A DNA stretch of 41,140 nucleotides from Anaerolineae bacterium (GCA_030950085.1 JAUZRW010000071.1:1-41140); one strand, 5' to 3'; positions 17,697 to 26,743 are shown, counted from the stretch's first letter. Translations and numbers: made by a program. Notes: a model not told the origin generated them from the sequence alone.

Positions 17697-17732
17697 AAAA
17701 ATGGGCATAGCAATCATCTATGCCCATTTTTT
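17697..17732. terminator. Bidirectional terminator between lpdA and the next gene
   Basis: A perfect 14-bp stem (AAAAATGGGCATAG at 17697-17710 with 17718-17731) with a 7-base loop has A and T tracts at its two ends, so it can stop both the plus-strand lpdA transcript and the minus-strand neighbour. Confidence 0.9.
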
Positions 17733-17736
17733 GTGC

Positions 17737-18984
17737 CTATCGACCACGCGGCGGACGGGGTGGGTTTCCGTCAGGTGGTCGTTGACCATCTGGTGGCGGA
17801 TTAATCGGCAAAGGTGAATCGTCGTTGCCAGCAGGAAGTGGCGGTGGTTCATCATCTGGACAAACGGGACGGTCTTCATCCGGCGAAAGCGGCGGGTCAC
17901 CCGGTCTTGGTAAAACAATACACCACCAGCGTTGACTATCTGGACGAGGTGGACGTTCAGTAGGCGGACAAGGCGGGAGATTCTCCCTCTCTTCTCTGAT
18001 ACTTGGTCTATCTGTATCTGTGGCGATACAATTTTCGCCGGCAATAAATTCCATCCCCCATCTATCCGGCGGCAAATGCGGCGCATCGCGCAAAATGGAC
18101 GGTAAGTCCTCACAGGCTGGTAAACCATCGACACCACAAGGCGGCTGACCATCTTGTAAACGACCATGCAATCTTTCAAGGTCACGAGACGGCATAGGCG
18201 ACGAATGGGTAATCCCACGCGGTAAGTGATGTAATGGCAGTGGATTAACGCGTCGTTCATCATATGATTCGGGTAAGCCCGGACGACCTGTGGGCAAGCC
18301 TTGTTCATTGAGCGGTAAGCGTAATTGTGTGCCTGCAATCGCTGGATAAATCTCATCACCAAAATCCAGAATCGCTGTGCCTTCAACAGTCGTAATCGTC
18401 ATTTCTTCATCGGCTTGGAACAATACTGTCGAGCCGATTTGCACATCAACCCCATTGACATTGAACGTGACTTCTTCCACACCATCCGGCGTTTGTATGA
18501 GGAGACCACTTTCGGGTGCTTCCTCACAAGCCGCATCACTGACCCCTGTTCGCAGATAAAATGCCTGCATCGGTGTTTCTTCATCTGATGCGACATTTTC
18601 AATCGTCACATCCCCGAACAAAACAAATGTGACATTCTGACCCGGCAATGAATCCGGAATATCGGCTTGTAAACTGAGAACCGCTAATCCCCATACACCT
18701 TCATCTTCATCAAGCGGACTGAGTTCCATCGTGTCAATATCGCTGACATTGACGATATCACCCAATTCAGAGAAGTTAAATTCTTCAACACCCATTTGTG
18801 CAGTCGCATTAAGCTGTACGTTGCCGTAACAAGCTGTATTACGCCCTAGGTTGGCACACAGCGTATCAACAGCTTCTAGGGCAGTCTCTACAATTTCAGG
18901 GCAGGTCGCGGACTCCGATTGTGCCGACACAACCCCAATGCCAATCAGCAGTGTCAAAAGTACAAATAATACCAGACGGGGCAT
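17737..18984 (-). CDS. Secreted FecR-like protein with Pro-rich tail
   Basis: A signal peptide (MPRLVLFVLLTLLIGIGVVSAQ) precedes a 200-residue region with six or so Cys. It contains a FecR-like beta segment (NVNGVDVQIGSTVLFQADEE, then TITTVEGTAILDFG, AIAGTQLRLPL). The C-terminal 180 residues are rich in Pro, Arg and Asp. I chose ATG 18984 because GGAG lies eight bases upstream and the signal peptide starts there. The long overlapping open frame in the tail region is a codon-bias shadow. The protein is 415 aa long. An envelope scaffold or sensor role is possible; no enzyme motif is seen. Confidence 0.7.
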   Translation of the reverse strand: MPRLVLFVLLTLLIGIGVVSAQSESATCPEIVETALEAVDTLCANLGRNTACYGNVQLNATAQMGVEEFNFSELGDIVNVSDIDTMELSPLDEDEGVWGLAVLSLQADIPDSLPGQNVTFVLFGDVTIENVASDEETPMQAFYLRTGVSDAACEEAPESGLLIQTPDGVEEVTFNVNGVDVQIGSTVLFQADEEMTITTVEGTAILDFGDEIYPAIAGTQLRLPLNEQGLPTGRPGLPESYDERRVNPLPLHHLPRGITHSSPMPSRDLERLHGRLQDGQPPCGVDGLPACEDLPSILRDAPHLPPDRWGMEFIAGENCIATDTDRPSIREERENLPPCPPTERPPRPDSQRWWCIVLPRPGDPPLSPDEDRPVCPDDEPPPLPAGNDDSPLPINPPPDGQRPPDGNPPRPPRGR

Positions 18985-19041
18985 ATTCCAATCTCCAATT
19001 CCTTGTGGCATCTCATAATCGTTTTCTAGGCTATCGCAGAC

Positions 19042-19087
19042 CAAAAAATTCAGGGCTTTATAGGGGCTGGGCGTGCCGCGCCCAATA
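19042..19087 (+). repeat. REP-like hairpin element, GGCGTGCC subtype (copy 2)
   Basis: It matches 7227-7272 at 40 of 46 positions and keeps the GGGCG/CGCCC stem (19069-19083). It lies between two minus-strand genes yet has the same plus-strand orientation as copy 1. Confidence 0.75.
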
Positions 19088-19176
19088 GCCGAAAATTAAA
19101 TGGTTCATAGTCTACTATAGCGATGTTTTCGCCTGAAAACGTGAAAAGATTGTAAAATCTGGAAAGCAAAGCGGTA

Positions 19177-20040
19177 TTATTGACTCGGTTCGGGAACTAG
19201 CAGCGAAATTAACATGCGCCCACTTTCGAGCGTGATGAATTCCAGATTATGGTTGCCTTCACCAAGACGTTGATTGAGAATATCGTTAAAGGCTGTAAAC
19301 ACCGCTTCTGTGACATCACCATAGGCAATCGTCACAAAGGTTTCTGATGGGAAGCTGCCATCTCGCATCACAAATTCATCTGGAGCAACAGGGCGTGCAA
19401 TCACAATATTGTTAAAACCACTGCCATCTAGCGTTCCTGTACTGAGGTCAAAGCGAATCAAGAAGCGTCCGGTTGCAAAGGCATCGCCACCTGTTGCCGT
19501 GAGGTTGATGAAGACTCCTTCTGGTGCCAAAATGACATCTGATTGACTGATATCAGGATTCCCCGTGAGAATACGATTAATCTCTTCTTGAAATTGACCC
19601 TGCGTGATGATGACATCTGCCATTACTTCGGGTGTACCCGTAGAAGTCGGGCGCACAGCCACGATAATACCCGGTGGCAAGGGCGTAAATGTCGAAAATT
19701 GCGGCGCTTCAATCACTTGTGCCGTTGATGTGCCAATAATAGCGTTCGTTGCATTGGGGGTTTCACTCGGAATCGGTGTCCGACTCGGAGTTGGTGTATT
19801 GCTAGGTGTGAATGTCTCGGTTGGGATTTGTGTTGCTGTATCCGTTGCGGTGGGCGCTGCTGTATCCGTTGCGGCAACTGTCTCCGTCGCTGCAACAGTT
19901 TCAGTGGGTTCAGGTGTATCTGTGGCTGTCAATGATGGCGTAGCACTTGGCAACACACGCAAGGTTGGGATTTCATCTGTTGTTTGCTGACAAGCTGCCG
20001 CTAAAAATGCAACAGCAATAAACAATGCGATTCGACGCAT
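19177..20040 (-). CDS. Lipoprotein with long Thr/Pro-rich linker
   Basis: The start ATG 20040 has AAGGA six bases upstream and opens a lipoprotein signal (MRRIALFIAVAFLAAAC, Cys17). Residues about 25-100 are a Thr/Pro/Ala linker with repeats such as ETVAATETVAATDTAAPTAT, typical of surface lipoproteins in Chloroflexota. The C-terminal 150 residues (VIITQGQFQEEINRIL... ) form a compact alpha/beta domain with no motif I recognise. The 287-aa protein is probably tethered outside the membrane, with the linker spanning cell-wall material. The function is unknown. Confidence 0.75.
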   Translation of the reverse strand: MRRIALFIAVAFLAAACQQTTDEIPTLRVLPSATPSLTATDTPEPTETVAATETVAATDTAAPTATDTATQIPTETFTPSNTPTPSRTPIPSETPNATNAIIGTSTAQVIEAPQFSTFTPLPPGIIVAVRPTSTGTPEVMADVIITQGQFQEEINRILTGNPDISQSDVILAPEGVFINLTATGGDAFATGRFLIRFDLSTGTLDGSGFNNIVIARPVAPDEFVMRDGSFPSETFVTIAYGDVTEAVFTAFNDILNQRLGEGNHNLEFITLESGRMLISLLVPEPSQ

Positions 20041-20086
20041 AGAGTATCCTTTATATGGCAATCGTTACGCATTTGGGTAAAAAATT

Positions 20087-20116
20087 GTAGGGGCGTACCC
20101 ATGTGTGCGCCCGAAA
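20087..20116 (+). repeat. REP-like hairpin, GTACCC subtype (copy 1)
   Basis: It differs at one base of 30 from the copies at 26061-26090 and 39105-39134. GGGCGTAC pairs with GTGCGCCC across a 6-base loop. A separate 10-bp inverted repeat, TTACGCATTT (20065-20074) and AAATGCGTAA (20126-20135), brackets this copy. Confidence 0.85.
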
Positions 20117-20228
20117 ACGCCCATTAAATGCGTAAGTCTATTGGCAATCAATTACGTCTCATATTATAACATCATGCACTGTGGAATAAGTGTTAGGATG
20201 ACTTCACAATCAGAACAGGGTAAATAGT

Positions 20229-20248
20229 GGGCAAGGCGCACCCTGCCC
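20229..20248. repeat. Hairpin GGGCA...TGCCC downstream of the E2 gene
   Basis: GGGCA (20229-20233) pairs with TGCCC (20244-20248). It lies 16 bases past the end of the E2 gene, so it may serve as a weak terminator for the minus-strand operon or be another member of the G-rich repeat family. Confidence 0.4.
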
Positions 20249-20263
20249 AAAACGATGTTTTGA

Positions 20264-21571
20264 TTACGACCAATTTTCGAGGATTTGCTTCACACGCATC
20301 AAAAAGCTATCTGCTGCTGCGCCATCTGCCACGCGATGGTCAAATGTCAGCGATAAATAAGCGCAAGGACGAATTGCAATTGCATCATTGATGACTTTGA
20401 CACGTTTTTCAATCATACCCACACCGAGTATTGCCGATTGCGGTTGATTAATAATCGGAGTTGCCAGCAAGCTACCACTGACACCATGATTGGTAATTGT
20501 GAATGTGCCGCCTTGAATTTCACTCGGTTGCAAGTGACGATTACGAGCGCGTTCTGCCAAATCATTAACTTGCCGTGCCAGACCAGCCAAGTTGTAATCT
20601 TGGGCATTCTTGATAACAGGCACAATTAAACCATCATCAATCGCTACTGCCATGCCGATATGCTGCACATGATTCAAGAATAAGCCCTCATCTGTCCAAC
20701 GCGCATTAAGTTCAGGAGCTTCTTGTAATGCCTTTGCACAAGCCGCCACAAAATAAGGCGTAAAAGTCAATTTTACTCCGCGTTTAGCAAAGTCTTCTTT
20801 GTTTGCTGCCCGATGTTGCGTGACATGATGCAAATCGACTTCCATCACAGTCGTCACATGCGGGGCAGTATGCAGCTTACTTTCGACCATATGTTGGGCA
20901 ATCGAACGGCGCATCTTGCTCAGTGCCACCAATTCGCCCGGAACGCCATTTGCTACAGGTGTCGGTTTCGCTTGTGGACGCGATACTTTCGGCTGCGGTG
21001 TCGCTTCTAGCTCATCTTCATAATTGACGGTTGGCTTAAACAAATCGCCACTTGCGGGTATTTCCCACGGGGCGATTTCTGTTTCAGGCGATTTTTGTGT
21101 TTCAAGATAGGCTAAGACATCTTTTTTGCGGATACGTCCGTGACGACCTGTCCCTGTAATTTGCCCTATATCGAGATTGTGTTCTTCAATCATCCGTGCC
21201 ACTACCGGAGTCACATGCCCAGTATCTCCTGATGTTTGCTTTGCACGCATTGGAATCCCAACTGCATCCGATTGAGCAACTTTATGATGTCCGTTGGTTG
21301 TCGTCTGGCTGACACTTTTATCGGCATTTTCACCAACTTCGCCAATCACACCCAATACAACACCGGAATCAACTGTTTCGCCTTCTTCAATCAAGATTTT
21401 GAGCAAGACACCACTTGCCGGAGCCGGAATTTCCGTATCTACTTTGTCGGTACTGATACGCACTATTGACTCAAATTCTTCAACTTGCGCCCCAACTTCA
21501 ATTAGCCATTCGCCCACAGTGCCATCAACGACGGTTTCTCCTAATTGCGGCATAATAATTTTTGTTGCCAT
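20264..21571 (-). CDS. Dihydrolipoamide acyltransferase (E2) of 2-oxoacid dehydrogenase
   Basis: The 435-aa protein has a single lipoyl domain (residues 1-80, modified Lys in STDKVDTE). A flexible linker and the E1/E3-binding domain follow (about 115-155, VTPVVARMIEEHNLDIGQI...). The catalytic domain (about 205-435) ends in the active-site motif TFDHRVADG. It transfers the acyl group from lipoyl to CoA. Its start overlaps the E1beta stop as TAATG, with GGAGG inside the upstream gene, so translation is coupled. With the branched-chain-type E1 upstream it is most likely the BkdB-like E2, though pyruvate or acetoin specificity cannot be excluded. Confidence 0.9.
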   Translation of the reverse strand: MATKIIMPQLGETVVDGTVGEWLIEVGAQVEEFESIVRISTDKVDTEIPAPASGVLLKILIEEGETVDSGVVLGVIGEVGENADKSVSQTTTNGHHKVAQSDAVGIPMRAKQTSGDTGHVTPVVARMIEEHNLDIGQITGTGRHGRIRKKDVLAYLETQKSPETEIAPWEIPASGDLFKPTVNYEDELEATPQPKVSRPQAKPTPVANGVPGELVALSKMRRSIAQHMVESKLHTAPHVTTVMEVDLHHVTQHRAANKEDFAKRGVKLTFTPYFVAACAKALQEAPELNARWTDEGLFLNHVQHIGMAVAIDDGLIVPVIKNAQDYNLAGLARQVNDLAERARNRHLQPSEIQGGTFTITNHGVSGSLLATPIINQPQSAILGVGMIEKRVKVINDAIAIRPCAYLSLTFDHRVADGAAADSFLMRVKQILENWS

Positions 21572-22575
21572 TAGTACGCCTCCAGTTCACGGATTGCAGC
21601 AGCGATTTTGTCTGGATTAATCATGAAAGCCTCTTGTAGCGGATGGCTAAATGGCACACTTGGTACATCGGGCGCAGCGAGGCGCATAATCGGGGCATCC
21701 ATATATTCAAACGCCTCTTCTGCCAAAATTGCCGCGATTTCTGCACCAAAGCCCATCGTCTTATTATCTTCATAGACCACGAGTGCTTTACCCGTTTTCT
21801 TAAAAGATTGAATGAGGGTCTCTTTATCGAGTGGGGCAAGGGTACGAATATCAATCAATTCCACATCAATGCCATCTTGCTTGGCGACACGTTCTACTGC
21901 TATTCGGGCATAATGCGCCATCATTCCATAGGCATAAACGGTTAAATCTGACCCTGTACGCGAGATATTTGCGGGTCCAATCGGTGTAATATAATCGCCT
22001 TCGGGGACAATCCCTTTAATGGCACGATAGCCTTTTTTCGGCTCAAGATAAAGTACCGGATTGGGGTCACGAACCGCCGCTTTAAGCAAGCCTTTGGCAT
22101 CTTCGGGCGTACTCGGAACAACAACTTTTAAGCCGGGGATATGTGCAAAAAATGATTCGATACTTTGGCTATGATACAATCCGCCACCAATACCGCCACC
22201 ATAGGGCGCACGTACCACCATCGGCACATGCCATTGCCCATTACTACGATAATAAAATCGCGCCACTTCGCTCAGGAGTTGGTTAAATGCCGGAAAGATA
22301 AAATCTGCAAATTGAATTTCGCATATCGGCAGGGTATCAGTAATCGCTGCACCGAGACCAATCGCTACGATAGATAATTCTGCTAAGGGTGAATCAACGA
22401 CTCTTTGAGCGCCGTATTTATCAATTAAATTGGTAGTCGCTCGGAAAACACCGCCCCGTCTGCCGACATCTTCACCGACGATAAAAACCCGTTTATCACG
22501 CGCTAACTCTTCATTCATCGCCTCGTGAAGTGCTAAGATGAGTGTTTTAGTTTCTACTTTTGAGGGTGTCGTCAT
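21571..22575 (-). CDS. 2-oxoacid dehydrogenase E1 beta subunit (branched-chain type)
   Basis: This 334-aa subunit has the transketolase-like pyrimidine domain (VFIVGEDVGRRGGVF...) and the C-terminal transketolase domain. Residues such as SPLAELSIVAIGLG, EIQFADFIFPAFNQL and RAPYGGGIGGGLYHSQS are typical of branched-chain and acetoin E1beta. It pairs with the alpha subunit to decarboxylate 2-oxoacids on thiamine diphosphate. GAGGAGGG precedes the ATG, and only three bases separate it from the alpha gene. Confidence 0.92.
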   Translation of the reverse strand: MTTPSKVETKTLILALHEAMNEELARDKRVFIVGEDVGRRGGVFRATTNLIDKYGAQRVVDSPLAELSIVAIGLGAAITDTLPICEIQFADFIFPAFNQLLSEVARFYYRSNGQWHVPMVVRAPYGGGIGGGLYHSQSIESFFAHIPGLKVVVPSTPEDAKGLLKAAVRDPNPVLYLEPKKGYRAIKGIVPEGDYITPIGPANISRTGSDLTVYAYGMMAHYARIAVERVAKQDGIDVELIDIRTLAPLDKETLIQSFKKTGKALVVYEDNKTMGFGAEIAAILAEEAFEYMDAPIMRLAAPDVPSVPFSHPLQEAFMINPDKIAAAIRELEAY

Positions 22576-22578
22576 CGC

Positions 22579-23628
22579 TTATCCCTCCTCAATAGGCTTG
22601 AATGTGTGCATGTAATCTAAATGGTCTGCCGGATTAGGATAATCGGCTGCATCGGCTGCTTGACTCGCTTCATTGACAATCTGCTTGATTCGCGCCTCGT
22701 AGTCGCTGTCAATGTCATCTGTGAGGATACCTTCATTCATCAGATAGGCTCGATACTGCGGCAAGGGGTCATCTGCCTTAATCTCTTTCAATTCTTCCGC
22801 ACTGCGATAACTGCGGTCATCATCATCAGAAGAATGAGGAACAAGGCGGTGACATTTCGCCTCAATGCAGGTCGCACCTTCGCCAGCATAAGCACGCTCC
22901 ACAGCTTCTTTCATCGCATCATACATCTTGAGTGGATTGTTGCCATCCACTATAACGCCCTTGACTCCATAAGCCTCTGCCCGTTCTGCTACTGTACGGC
23001 TCGCCTGTTTCTTATAGGGAACACTAATGGCATACTCGTTATTTTCTACAACGCAGATAAAGGGCAATTGATGAACACCCGCCCAATTCATGCCCTCATG
23101 CCATTCACCCTGACTCGTGCTGCCTTCACCTAATGTACAAAAGGCTAAACGCGGTTGATTCGTGTCGGTAGGGTCTTGTAAACCTTGCTGAATACGATAT
23201 TTGATTCCGAAGGCTGTTCCAGCAGCTTGTGGGACTTGAGTTGCGACAGGGGATGATTGTGTCACAATGCCCATTTTCCGATGACTCCAGTGACTCGGCA
23301 TTTGTCGCCCACCACTCGAAATTTCGCCCTCTTTTCCATAGAGGCTAATGATGAAGTCAGTCGGCGTGACTCCGAGTGCTAAAACTACTGCAAGGTCACG
23401 ATAATAAGGATAGGCGTAATCAATGCCACGATTAATCGCAAACGTCATGCCAACTTGTAATGCTTCATGACCAATACCGCTAACGTGGAATGCAATTTTT
23501 CCCTGACGATGGAGTACCCATGCCCGTTCATCGACACGGCGGGCGAGTAGCATATGCCAGTAGAACTTGAGCAATTCTTCTGAGCTTAATTGCGAAGAAT
23601 ATTGTCCTTCACGGGTTGCTGAAACCAT
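22579..23628 (-). CDS. 2-oxoacid dehydrogenase E1 alpha subunit (branched-chain type)
   Basis: The 349-aa subunit carries the thiamine diphosphate motif GEGSTSQGEWHEGMNW...VVENN and the phosphorylation-loop-like segment of the family. The stretch GGRQMPSHWSHRKMGIV, then TQSSPVATQVPQAAGTAFG, is much closer to branched-chain 2-oxoacid E1alpha (as in Thermus) than to pyruvate E1. AGGAG lies seven bases before the ATG. It is first in the E1alpha-E1beta-E2 operon. The products would be branched-chain acyl-CoAs from valine, leucine and isoleucine. Confidence 0.9.
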   Translation of the reverse strand: MVSATREGQYSSQLSSEELLKFYWHMLLARRVDERAWVLHRQGKIAFHVSGIGHEALQVGMTFAINRGIDYAYPYYRDLAVVLALGVTPTDFIISLYGKEGEISSGGRQMPSHWSHRKMGIVTQSSPVATQVPQAAGTAFGIKYRIQQGLQDPTDTNQPRLAFCTLGEGSTSQGEWHEGMNWAGVHQLPFICVVENNEYAISVPYKKQASRTVAERAEAYGVKGVIVDGNNPLKMYDAMKEAVERAYAGEGATCIEAKCHRLVPHSSDDDDRSYRSAEELKEIKADDPLPQYRAYLMNEGILTDDIDSDYEARIKQIVNEASQAADAADYPNPADHLDYMHTFKPIEEG

Positions 23629-23667
23629 TCAAGAACTCCTAATTTTATCCAACAATAGTTAGCCCCT

Positions 23668-23683
23668 TGTTACCAGTGTAACA
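23668..23683 (-). promoter_or_regulatory. Possible operator TGTTAC-CAGT-GTAACA before the E1-E2 operon
   Basis: A perfect 6+6 inverted repeat lies 40 bases before the E1alpha start. A TATAAT hexamer on the minus strand (23730-23725) lies further upstream, without a convincing -35. A repressor site or an RNA hairpin in the leader are both possible. Confidence 0.35.
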
Positions 23684-23773
23684 TGGCTTTGGTCATAATA
23701 ACCATAAGATGTTGTATACTTTACATTATAAGAGGTTTTCCTTTGCAAAACCATTACTATTTATGCAAAATAA

Positions 23774-23798
23774 CAAAAAACCCTCACTAATCGAGGGT
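23774..23798 (-). terminator. Intrinsic terminator after the EtfD-like gene
   Basis: On the minus strand ACCCTC pairs with GAGGGT across a 7-base loop and is followed by six T. It separates this gene from the 2-oxoacid dehydrogenase operon. Confidence 0.75.
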
Positions 23799-23840
23799 AA
23801 TTTGCACAAATGAACGATTGGAGATAGTGTTGATTAACGG

Positions 23841-25871
23841 TTACAGGCGTTCTGCCAGCATTTCCACAATATCGCGGACTTCGGGTCCATCTGCTTTTTC
23901 TGATTTTGCGGTATTGAACATCTGCATACAGAAAGGGCAGCCGACAGCCAGCGTATCCGCTCCTGTTGCCATCGCTTCTTCATAACGGGCGAGATTGACC
24001 GCTTTTTCGCCGTGTTCTTCTTCTTTCCAGAATTGTGCGCCACCCGCACCACAACAGAAACTATTATTTTTATTGCGTGGCATTTCAATCACAGGTGCGC
24101 CAATAGAGTTGAGTACGTTGCGCGGCTCATCAATGACACCATTATGCCGCCCCAGATAACAGGGGTCATGGAATGTGACATTACTCCATGATGCCGGATT
24201 CGCAGTCGGCGGAATTTTACCTTCACTGATGAGTTCGTCAATCAATTCTGTGTGATGAATGACTTCATATTCGCCGCCGAACTGATGATATTCTTTGCCG
24301 ATATTATGCAAACAGTGAGGGCAAGTTGCAACAATACGAGGTGGCTTGACTTCGTTGAGTGTTTCCACATTTGCCGATGCTAACTCAAAGTACAAATATT
24401 CGTTACCCGCACGACGCGCTACATCGCCCGTACAAGTTTCAGAGTCGCCGAGTATGGCAAAATTCACGCCTGCTTTGTGCATTACTTTCACCAATGCACG
24501 GGCAGTTTCTTGGGCGCGAGGGTCATAACTGACTGCACAACCCGTCCAGTAGAGAATGTCAAAATCGGGATTTTCTTCAATTGTCGGCACATCAAATTCT
24601 AAGCCTTCTATCCAACCGATACGACTACGCCCATCTTGCCAAGGATTACCGTTGCGTTCCATGCCATTGAAGGCATTTTGCAACTGACTCGGAAATTCAC
24701 TTTCCATCAAAACTTGATTGCGCCGAATATCCAAAATATCGTGCATCGGCTCATTGCCTACCGGACACACATCAATACAGGCAGCACAACTGGTACACGC
24801 CCACACTGCCGATTCGCTGATGACGTTGCCAACCAGATTGAAGGATTCAGTGCCGTTGGCTAATCCACTTAAATTATCCTTGATGAAATAACGCTTATTG
24901 ACCTCTAGCGCAGCCGGCGATAATTCTTTGCCCGTTACATAAGCCGGACACACATCTTGACAGCGATTGCACTGAATACAAGCGAAGGCATCGAAAATTT
25001 GCGTTTTGCTCAAATGGAAGAGATTCGCCGCACCAAATTGCTCGATTTCTTCGTTTTCCATATCGAGTGCTTCAAGTTCACCTAAGCTAGTGCGTTTGGG
25101 GCGCGTCAGGAAATTGAGAGGTGCCATCATCAAATGGAAGTGCTTAGTATAGGGGAAATAAGGCGTGAAAATCAAAATGCCGCCCAATGCAACCCACCAC
25201 ATGACATGGCGCAAGACCTCTAGTGTGCTGCCACCAGATGCCGACCAGAGGGGCGATATCGCAGTGGCGAATGGCATGTAAATATCTGCACCCTGTTGTG
25301 CCACAGCAACCGATTCGCCTAAAAAGCGTGCGCCAACATGCAGCAGAATGAAAAAAGCGACAACCATCGAATCATCAAATTGTGCGCCTTTTGCAACTTT
25401 AGGATGCAGCAAGATATTATCGTGATAAGTCAAGTCTTTGCGATTGACTAAAACTGTGCGCCGCAAAATGAAATAGACGACACCGACCAATACAACGACA
25501 CTCAAGACATCCCCAACAAGGCGATACAGGTTAAACACTGTCGCGCCAAAACCGTCTAATCCTGTCAGCCATTCTTCAAAACGAGAAGAAAAGCCGAGTA
25601 TGGTATCGACACCATTGATAAGGAAATAATACGTAAATCCGATTACAACGCCCCAATGTAGTAAACTGGTGACGCGCCGTGTTTTGAGGGTCGTTTCTTG
25701 TGTGACATAAACGCGCAATGCCTTCCATGCCCGTCGGAAAATACCGTCAAAATGGAGTTTGCCTTCTCCTTTGTCAATAACGAGATAGACATCACGGAAG
25801 CCACTATAAGTCGCGCCTACGGCAAACAGAGCCAGTATCAGAAATAACAATCGCTCAAAAGCTGTTAGCAT
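23841..25871 (-). CDS. FadF/EtfD-like membrane Fe-S oxidoreductase (ETF:menaquinone type)
   Basis: The 676-aa protein starts with several membrane helices (about 5-260) resembling the NarI-type cytochrome b part. Two [4Fe-4S] ferredoxin motifs follow (C298IQCNRCQDVC308 and C359TSCAACIDVC369), then two cysteine-rich CCG-type domains (TGCAVSYD...TCPHC, and FCCGAGG...GCPFC). This is the layout of Bacillus FadF and mycobacterial EtfD, which pass electrons from electron-transfer flavoprotein to menaquinone during beta-oxidation. ATG 25871 has AAAGGA seven bases upstream; a TTG at 25889 is rejected. No etfAB or acyl-CoA dehydrogenase lies in the window, so the partners are elsewhere. Confidence 0.85.
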   Translation of the reverse strand: MLTAFERLLFLILALFAVGATYSGFRDVYLVIDKGEGKLHFDGIFRRAWKALRVYVTQETTLKTRRVTSLLHWGVVIGFTYYFLINGVDTILGFSSRFEEWLTGLDGFGATVFNLYRLVGDVLSVVVLVGVVYFILRRTVLVNRKDLTYHDNILLHPKVAKGAQFDDSMVVAFFILLHVGARFLGESVAVAQQGADIYMPFATAISPLWSASGGSTLEVLRHVMWWVALGGILIFTPYFPYTKHFHLMMAPLNFLTRPKRTSLGELEALDMENEEIEQFGAANLFHLSKTQIFDAFACIQCNRCQDVCPAYVTGKELSPAALEVNKRYFIKDNLSGLANGTESFNLVGNVISESAVWACTSCAACIDVCPVGNEPMHDILDIRRNQVLMESEFPSQLQNAFNGMERNGNPWQDGRSRIGWIEGLEFDVPTIEENPDFDILYWTGCAVSYDPRAQETARALVKVMHKAGVNFAILGDSETCTGDVARRAGNEYLYFELASANVETLNEVKPPRIVATCPHCLHNIGKEYHQFGGEYEVIHHTELIDELISEGKIPPTANPASWSNVTFHDPCYLGRHNGVIDEPRNVLNSIGAPVIEMPRNKNNSFCCGAGGAQFWKEEEHGEKAVNLARYEEAMATGADTLAVGCPFCMQMFNTAKSEKADGPEVRDIVEMLAERL

Positions 25872-26060
25872 GAAGCAATCCTTTAACAAGCAATTAAATC
25901 ATCATTCGATTAATGACTCCGAGTGTACCACTGCCGCCGCAAATATCCAACGTATTGCTCACGTTTCGGCACTCACAATATGCACAGGTAAGGATAGTTG
26001 AAATCGGGTTATCTACATAATCGGGTGTAAATACAAATTACTCATGTCAACCCAGAAACT

Positions 26061-26090
26061 GTAGGGGCGTACCCGTGTGTGCGCCCGAAA
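26061..26090 (+). repeat. REP-like hairpin, GTACCC subtype (copy 2)
   Basis: It is identical over 30 bases to 39105-39134 and one base different from 20087-20116. The stem is GGGCGTAC/GTGCGCCC with a loop of six. The rest of the gap 25872-26143 holds nothing I can name. Confidence 0.85.
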
Positions 26091-26143
26091 ATAACATCCG
26101 CATAAGTGCTAAATACAAAATATAGTAGAGAGAGATAAAGCAG

Positions 26144-26743
26144 ATGATAGATTTTTCACCCGTTAGTAATAAAGAGAAAAAATACATCGACCTTTGGCAC
26201 GATAATAATCTCACCGTCGATGATTTGCGTGCTGTGACAAACGAGAGCATTGATTTTCTATTGGAATTAATTTCCGATTTAGAGGATGCCGATATCGTGT
26301 TTGAGCCAAAAGATGATGGTGCAGATGACCCCTACGCAGTCGAAGGGGAAGAGCATATTGGCTGGACACTTGGACATTTGATTGCTCATGTCACAGCATC
26401 CAGTGAAGAAGGGGCTGCGTTTAGCTCACTGTTGGCACGCGGCGTTGAAGAGGTAGCGCATCGTCCACGTTATGAGACCCCTTGGAAAGACATAGATAGC
26501 AAGGCAAAGACCGTACAACGTCTCGAAGAAAGTCGTCGGATGCGTTTAGCCTATCTCGATACATGGCCCGATGAACCACATTATGATAATTTGCGCGTAT
26601 CGCCATCTGAACGTTTTCAGGAATATTTTGGTGATTTGAACGCGCCGGCTAGTTTTCTGGCAGGTCTTGGACACGAAGTCGGCCATTATGACCAAATTAA
26701 AGAAGCAAAACGGCAAGCCCTCGCTGCAAAAGCACAGGCATAA
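26144..26743 (+). CDS. DinB-like metal-binding protein
   Basis: This 199-aa helical protein has the DinB/YfiT four-helix-bundle pattern. The first metal His lies in GWTLGHLIAHVTASSEEG; the other His residues lie in GHEVGHYDQIKEAK near the C-terminus. Such proteins bind a divalent metal and include thiol transferases and stress proteins, but the reaction of this one is unknown. The last helix is Ala/Lys-rich. It lies upstream of hisS, with a 256-base gap holding the attenuator. Confidence 0.8.
   Translation: MIDFSPVSNKEKKYIDLWHDNNLTVDDLRAVTNESIDFLLELISDLEDADIVFEPKDDGADDPYAVEGEEHIGWTLGHLIAHVTASSEEGAAFSSLLARGVEEVAHRPRYETPWKDIDSKAKTVQRLEESRRMRLAYLDTWPDEPHYDNLRVSPSERFQEYFGDLNAPASFLAGLGHEVGHYDQIKEAKRQALAAKAQA

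Noticed and set aside
17718-18386. Open frame of 222 aa opposite to lpdA.
   Set aside because: It lies inside the Pro-rich tail of the secreted FecR-like protein in another frame and lacks protein-like features; it arises from codon bias.
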